Of a stretch of 8,700 nucleotides of DNA, positions 4,953-8,700 are shown piece by piece. The position numbers were made by a program, and so were the translations under genes. Positions within the stretch are counted from its first letter, which is position 1. Every line of letters begins with the position of its first letter. Below the pieces are notes generated by a model. It made no database searches, was not told the DNA's origin, and saw nothing but the letters and a program-made list of their open reading frames with translations. This DNA is from JBEBBU01 sp041158225. Lineage in GTDB: Bacteria; Pseudomonadota; Gammaproteobacteria; Methylococcales; Methylococcaceae. Location: contig JBEBBU010000121.1 of assembly GCA_041158225.1 (NCBI GenBank), positions 1 to 8,700 on the forward strand, written 5' to 3'.

Positions 4953-6569
4953 TCAGCGGAAACCGAAAGCAGTGTACATCACATGGAAAATGTAATTCTG
5001 CTCCTGGGTACCACGAACCAGATGCGCCCATGGGCCCATAGCGTAGATGGCCACATCTTCACCTGCATGGGTTTCAGCACCGACACCGGTATTGACCAGT
5101 GCCTGCTGATGGAAGTCCTTGTCAGTCGTATCTACGTTGGCGAGATCGTTGGCAGCGCTACGACCGGTATTGGCAGGCCCCGTGTAGGCATCCGCAGGCT
5201 GACCCACGGCAAAGCCACCGCCATTGGCGTAACCGAGCGTGGTGTAAACCCAGCTGTCAGCAGCCACAGTTGGCGTGGTCTTGCCGGGTTCAATCACCTT
5301 GCCCAGAATGTTGTTACCACGCTGGGGGTATCCAGCAATGGTGAAGGTATGGCTGTGATCCGCTGAGACGATGATCAGGGTATCGTCCAGCATTTTATTG
5401 GCTTTCAGCACATCCATGGTACGCTGCACCGCATCTGACATGGCGATAGTATCGGTCAGTGCACGATAGGCATTGCCAGCATGATGACCATGATCGATAC
5501 GTCCACCCTCAACCTGCAGATAGAAGCCTTTGGGATTCTTCTTCAGGATATGGATGGCTTTTTCCGTCATGTCCGCCAGATTGGGCTCGCCCTTGTCAGC
5601 AGTATTGTTCCTGTCAGCCTCATACTGCATGTGGGAATTCTCAAACAGTCCAAACAGCTTGCTGGTGCTGGCAGGATCAATGGCATCAAACTGCCCCTTG
5701 TTCCAGACATAGTTGCCCGCCGTCTTGGTTGTCCACTCAGCAATCAGGTCACGGCCATCCTTGCGTTTGCCAGCCTTGCCATATTCGGGATCCAGCTGGT
5801 CGGTCTTCATGAAATAACTGCGACCACCACCCAGAATCACATCAATGCCATCGCCATGTTTGAAATCGACCAGCTGGCTGGCAATATCCTTGATGACACA
5901 GCCGGCCGCAGGCTGGTTGGAATCAGCTTCCCAGTCACGGTTGGTGGTATGGGCATAGTTGGCCGCTGGTGTTGCATGGGTAATACGCGCGGTACTGACC
6001 ACACCAGTTGACTTCTTTGCATCTTCAGCCAGTTCCAGGATGGTGGTCAGTTCATAAGGCTTGGGATCCTTGTTACAGTCCGTAGCCGTGCTGCCACGTA
6101 CGAACTCTTCAGCCACTGACAGCTCACCATCATTGGTCTTGATACCCGTGACCATGGCGGTCATGGTGGGAGCTGAGTCCGAAGTCTGCTGGTTGACACT
6201 ATAAGTCTTGGAGTGTGCCAGATTGGGGAACTTTTCAAAGCTCAGATAGTTTTCTTCACCACTGCTGCCAGCCCTGGTGATGGCAGGATTGATGATACCA
6301 GGCTGCTGGCCGGCAAGAATACGTGCTGCCGTTACCGTAGATACGCCCATACCGTCACCGATGAACAGGATGACATTTTTGGCACGACGTGCATTGACCG
6401 GCTGGGCCTTGGCATTAAGGATGGCGGTTCTGCCGGCCTTGTACCAGGTAGAACGATCAGACTGGGGGGCCGGAAAAGCATCCGGTGTCGCAGAGATTGC
6501 AGTACTGCTGAACAGTACAGACAGTACGGCCGCTGACAGTGCAACGCCCGCATTCATTTTTCTAGCCAT
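4953..6569 (-). CDS. phoA: Periplasmic alkaline phosphatase PhoA
   Basis: It hydrolyses phosphate monoesters in the periplasm to scavenge phosphate. The 538 residues begin with a signal peptide (KMNAGVALSAAVLSVLFSS core, cleavage likely near ISA/TPD). By alignment in my head to E. coli PhoA, the two-zinc, one-magnesium site is complete: D72 in FIGDGMG, nucleophile S132 in SDSAPTMTAM, T200, phosphate-binding R211 (NRDWEAD), E354 and D359 in VEGGRID, H363, D404-H405 in SADHSH, and H501 in GAETHAGED. E. coli D153 and K328 are both His here (H198, H360), as in mammalian and shrimp enzymes. It is longer than E. coli PhoA (about 470 residues), with extra segments around 255-330 and 415-490. C165 and C224 may form a disulfide. 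GGAG precedes the ATG at 6569. A four-repeat Pho box lies upstream, and a lipoprotein gene lies downstream beyond two hairpins. Confidence 0.95.
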   Translation of the reverse strand: MARKMNAGVALSAAVLSVLFSSTAISATPDAFPAPQSDRSTWYKAGRTAILNAKAQPVNARRAKNVILFIGDGMGVSTVTAARILAGQQPGIINPAITRAGSSGEENYLSFEKFPNLAHSKTYSVNQQTSDSAPTMTAMVTGIKTNDGELSVAEEFVRGSTATDCNKDPKPYELTTILELAEDAKKSTGVVSTARITHATPAANYAHTTNRDWEADSNQPAAGCVIKDIASQLVDFKHGDGIDVILGGGRSYFMKTDQLDPEYGKAGKRKDGRDLIAEWTTKTAGNYVWNKGQFDAIDPASTSKLFGLFENSHMQYEADRNNTADKGEPNLADMTEKAIHILKKNPKGFYLQVEGGRIDHGHHAGNAYRALTDTIAMSDAVQRTMDVLKANKMLDDTLIIVSADHSHTFTIAGYPQRGNNILGKVIEPGKTTPTVAADSWVYTTLGYANGGGFAVGQPADAYTGPANTGRSAANDLANVDTTDKDFHQQALVNTGVGAETHAGEDVAIYAMGPWAHLVRGTQEQNYIFHVMYTAFGFR

Positions 6570-6602
6570 TATGAGCTCCAGAGTGATTGCATTGGTTCAA
6601 AC

Positions 6603-6658
6603 AATCTATCGTGCCGACATGACCGGAGCGCTACAGGACTATGACAACGGGATGACAC
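6603..6658 (-). promoter_or_regulatory. Pho box (PhoB-binding repeats) and -10 of phoA
   Basis: Read on the minus strand there are four 7-base repeats: GTGTCAT (6652-6658), TTGTCAT (6641-6647), CTGTAGC (6630-6636) and CGGTCAT (6619-6625). Each is separated by exactly 4 bases, giving the 11-base period of PhoB half-sites (consensus CTGTCAT). The last repeat ends 10 bases before TAGATT (6603-6608), a fair -10. This is the standard spacing when PhoB replaces the -35. It predicts induction of phoA under phosphate starvation through PhoR-PhoB. The array ends 8 bases before the radC stop codon. Confidence 0.85.
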
Positions 6659-6666
6659 CGAAGCAA

Positions 6667-7341
6667 TCAGAGCAGACCATGCTCAGCAAAGGAATACGGC
6701 CAGCCAGATGCCACAATGAAATGATCCAGTACCCTGATCTCCACCAGTCCAAGCGCCTGGCGCAGATGCACGGTTAACTGCCTGTCTGCATCACTGGGTT
6801 CAGCCAGGCCACTGGGATGGTTGTGGGCAAAAATGACAGCCGCCGCGTTGAAGGCCAGCGCCATTTTCACCACCTCGCGTGGATAAACGGTCGCACCATC
6901 AATACCCCCCACGGCAAGGGTCTGGCAACGCAGGATACGGTGCTGGTTATCCAGAAACAGCACCAGAAAGACTTCGTGTTCCAGACCTTTGAGCTGGTTG
7001 GCGAGATACTGCCTTACCAGATCTGGATGGGTAAAGGCATCCCCCGCCTCAAGCTGCTCGGCAACCTGCCTTTGCGCCAGTTCCAGTGCTGCGCAGATCT
7101 GCGCCCACTTGGCCGGCCCCATACCCCTGATTTCCAGTACCTTGCCAGTATCTGCCTTGAGCAGCGCAGAAAGCGAGCCAAACTCGCTAAGCAGGCGCCT
7201 GGCAAGGTCTACGGCGGTCATACCCTGTACCCCCACCCCGAGGAACAGGGCGAGCAGCTCTGCATCAGAGAGCGCTGCGGCGCCCTGCTGCAGCAGACGC
7301 TCACGTGGACGTTCCTGAACCTGCCAGTGCTTGATAGCCAT
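6667..7341 (-). CDS. radC: RadC family (YicR) JAB/MPN metalloprotease-like protein
   Basis: This is a complete 224-residue RadC protein. The N-terminal half carries a helix-hairpin-helix domain (UPF0758 type, IRGMGPAKWAQICAALELAQ at 71-90). The C-terminal half is the JAMM/MPN+ domain, with a glutamate in EHEVFLVLFLDNQHR (121-135) and the metal-site motif HNHPSG (H173, H175) ending in D186 of SDAD. The JAMM fold implies a zinc hydrolase, but despite its name the family has no firmly proven DNA-repair function. GAGG at 7350-7353 lies 8 bases before the ATG at 7341. It follows lipA by 88 bases on the same strand and may have its own promoter. In Pseudomonas and E. coli radC diverges from coaBC; here it lies far away on the other side of argB and phoA. 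The phoA Pho box starts just past its stop. Confidence 0.95.
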   Translation of the reverse strand: MAIKHWQVQERPRERLLQQGAAALSDAELLALFLGVGVQGMTAVDLARRLLSEFGSLSALLKADTGKVLEIRGMGPAKWAQICAALELAQRQVAEQLEAGDAFTHPDLVRQYLANQLKGLEHEVFLVLFLDNQHRILRCQTLAVGGIDGATVYPREVVKMALAFNAAAVIFAHNHPSGLAEPSDADRQLTVHLRQALGLVEIRVLDHFIVASGWPYSFAEHGLL

Positions 7342-7383
7342 CTCGGAATCCTCATCCTGCCTACCAATGAGGTTAGTGAGTTT

Positions 7384-7412
7384 TTTCTACATGGCTGGTT
7401 TTTCAGGATCAA
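7384..7412 (-). promoter_or_regulatory. Possible radC promoter
   Basis: In the lipA-radC gap, TTGATC (7407-7412, minus) and TAGAAA (7384-7389, minus) are 17 bases apart. Each matches the sigma-70 consensus at 4 of 6 positions. The site leaves a leader of about 35 bases to the radC ATG. No convincing lipA terminator is seen upstream of it, so read-through from lipBA is also possible. Confidence 0.35.
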
Positions 7413-7429
7413 CTGCCGTTTTTTTCGGC

Positions 7430-8410
7430 TCAGGTCTCAAAATGTGCGCTGGCCTGCAGATCGGCATGATAGGAAGAACGCACCAGCGGTGCGCTGGCTA
7501 CACTGCTGAATCCCAGTGCGACAGCATCTTCACGCAACCGTTCAAACTCATCAGGTGTGATATAACGCCTCACAGGCAGATGATCCGCAGAAGGTCTCAG
7601 GTACTGCCCCAGCGTCAACATGCTCACCCCATGCTCACGCAGATCCTGCATCACGGCGCGAATGTCATCCATGGATTCGCCCAGCCCGAGCATCAGTCCG
7701 GATTTGGTAGGCACCGCCGGGAAACGCTGCGCAAACATCCGTAGCAGCGCCAGTGACTGCTGGTAGTCGGCTCCCGGCCGCACTGCGCGATACAGCGCAG
7801 GCACGGTTTCGAGATTATGGTTAAAGACATCTGGCAGACAGGTGGCCAGCTTTTCAAGCGCAACATCCTGCCGCCCCCTGAAATCAGGCACCAGAATCTC
7901 TATCCTGACCTCAGGACAGGTATTTCTGACTTCTGCAATGCAGGCAGCAAACTGGCTGGCACCACCATCGCGCAGATCATCCCGGTCAACCGAAGTGATG
8001 ACAATATAGCGCAGCCCGAGCTGCAGCACTGCCTGTGCCAGATGCCTGCCCTCCTGGGGATCAGGTGCCAGCGGTTTACCATGCGCGACATCGCAGAAAG
8101 GGCAACGCCGCGTACAGATATCCCCGAGTATCATGAAGGTTGCCGTACCACGGCTGAAACATTCACCAAGATTGGGGCAGGCGGCTTCTTCACAGACCGT
8201 ATGCAGCCCTGATTCCCGCATCAGCCGCTTGACACGCTGAATCTCGGCAGCCTGGCCTGCGGGCACCCTGATCCATGCAGGCTTGGGCAGCGTTTCTGCA
8301 GACAGCTCTACCCTGACCGGAATACGTTTCAGCTTCTCAGCGCCGCGCTGGTGACTGTCTGGCTGCTGCCTTGAGGGAGCCCGCCAAGTCTGGAGACTAT
8401 CTGCCGTCAT
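7430..8410 (-). CDS. lipA: Lipoyl synthase LipA
   Basis: This radical-SAM enzyme inserts two sulfur atoms at C6 and C8 of the octanoyl group on lipoyl domains of 2-oxoacid dehydrogenases and the glycine cleavage H protein. The 326 residues show the auxiliary-cluster cysteines C73, C78 and C84 (CEEAACPNLGEC), whose cluster supplies the sulfur, and the radical-SAM cysteines C99, C103 and C106 (CTRRCPFC). Further on are TSVDRDDLRDGG (139-150), NHNLETV, KSGLMLGLGE, GQYLRPS and, near the C-terminus, RSSYHAD, which carries the serine ligand of the auxiliary cluster. The N-terminal extension before RGAEKLKRIPV is typical of pseudomonad-type enzymes. Its ATG overlaps the lipB stop as ATGA (8407-8410), and GAGG (8418-8421) lies 7 bases upstream, so translation is coupled to lipB. 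The gene is intact. Confidence 0.97.
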   Translation of the reverse strand: MTADSLQTWRAPSRQQPDSHQRGAEKLKRIPVRVELSAETLPKPAWIRVPAGQAAEIQRVKRLMRESGLHTVCEEAACPNLGECFSRGTATFMILGDICTRRCPFCDVAHGKPLAPDPQEGRHLAQAVLQLGLRYIVITSVDRDDLRDGGASQFAACIAEVRNTCPEVRIEILVPDFRGRQDVALEKLATCLPDVFNHNLETVPALYRAVRPGADYQQSLALLRMFAQRFPAVPTKSGLMLGLGESMDDIRAVMQDLREHGVSMLTLGQYLRPSADHLPVRRYITPDEFERLREDAVALGFSSVASAPLVRSSYHADLQASAHFET

Positions 8411-8700
8411 GTTGTTTCCTCACTGCCACAGTTTTCAAGACGCCTGACTATCGACAGGCACAGCGCCGGCGCAATCTGTCCAGCCCGGACTGCAACGCCG
8501 AGATCAGCAAGCCGGGTTACTGCCAGTCCCTGATAACCACAGGGGTTGATGCGGCTGAAGGGTTGCAGGTCAACATCAACATTGAGAGCGATACCGTGAT
8601 AGCAGAATCCCCGGCGTATACGCAACCCGATCGAGGCAATCTTGGCACCATTCACATAGACACCGGGTGCGCCACGCACTCGGGTACCAGCAATATTCCA
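8407..8700 (-). CDS. lipB: Octanoyltransferase LipB (partial, 5' end cut by window)
   Basis: LipB transfers octanoate from acyl carrier protein to lipoyl-domain lysines, giving the substrate of LipA. Only the last 97 codons are present; the frame is open to the right edge, so a GTG at 8679 is internal and not the start. The catalytic pair is visible: Lys in NGAKIASIGLRI (residue 20 of the fragment) and Cys in RINPCGYQG (residue 54), with the family motif RRGFCYHGIALNVDVDL between them. The C-terminal tail is ordinary. The stop overlaps the lipA start by four bases, the usual lipBA operon arrangement. Confidence 0.95.
   Translation of the reverse strand, partial: WNIAGTRVRGAPGVYVNGAKIASIGLRIRRGFCYHGIALNVDVDLQPFSRINPCGYQGLAVTRLADLGVAVRAGQIAPALCLSIVRRLENCGSEETT

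Noticed and set aside
5481..6011. Long plus-strand frame (176 codons) opposite phoA
   Set aside because: It is antisense to a fully conserved phosphatase domain and the product has no recognisable motifs. The similar frames opposite radC and lipA (6817-7509, 7331-7744, 7817-8212) were rejected for the same reason.
6555..6557. Second ATG of phoA (residue 5) as the start
   Set aside because: The first ATG at 6569 has GGAG at good spacing and adds the positive charge expected in a signal peptide. Both are possible, but the first is better supported.
7415..7429. GCCG, seven T, CGGC after lipA as a terminator
   Set aside because: The stem is only four base pairs with the T-run in the loop. On the minus strand, where lipA ends, the loop is A-rich and no T-tract follows.

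Overview
This window reads as ordinary chromosome from a gammaproteobacterium. The best match is a Pseudomonadales-type lineage. The evidence is the run coaBC-dut-argB (in Pseudomonas these genes sit in that order with algC between dut and argB), a Pseudomonas-like N-acetylglutamate kinase with the extra N-terminal helix, a Pseudomonas-like LipA, and a classical PhoB-box-driven PhoA. No genus can be fixed from the sequence alone. I see no insertion sequence, integrase, tRNA, rRNA, CRISPR array or phage gene.

Layout. Positions 1-1222 (minus) hold the N-terminal part of an outer-membrane porin-like protein: signal peptide, coiled coil, then beta-barrel. It is cut by the left edge. Its promoter region (about 1260-1288) carries a Fur-box-like sequence lying inside the -35/-10 spacer. 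Diverging from it on the plus strand are coaBC (1369-2571, TTG start), dut (2622-3086) and argB (3181-4095). Between dut and argB there is a hairpin with a T5 tail. argB converges with zero intervening bases on a minus-strand lipoprotein gene (4096-4830) of unknown function, whose product ends in five histidines. Upstream of that gene, on the same strand, comes phoA (4953-6569), separated by two hairpins and a possible promoter. phoA is preceded by a four-repeat Pho box (6619-6658) ending 8 bases from the radC stop. Then come radC (6667-7341), lipA (7430-8410) and the 3' part of lipB (8407-8700, cut by the right edge), all on the minus strand.

How the genes work together. coaBC makes 4'-phosphopantetheine for CoA, dut clears dUTP and supplies dUMP, and argB performs the second step of arginine synthesis. 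lipB and lipA, translationally coupled by an ATGA overlap, attach and sulfurate the lipoyl group. phoA is a periplasmic phosphate-starvation enzyme that needs Zn and Mg. The neighbouring His-rich lipoprotein may assist it, but that is only a hypothesis. The accessory interest lies in two parts: the phoA/lipoprotein pair with its Pho box, and the possibly iron-regulated coiled-coil porin. The rest is housekeeping. I found no convincing multi-gene undescribed system; the closest candidate is the PhoA plus His-tailed lipoprotein pair.
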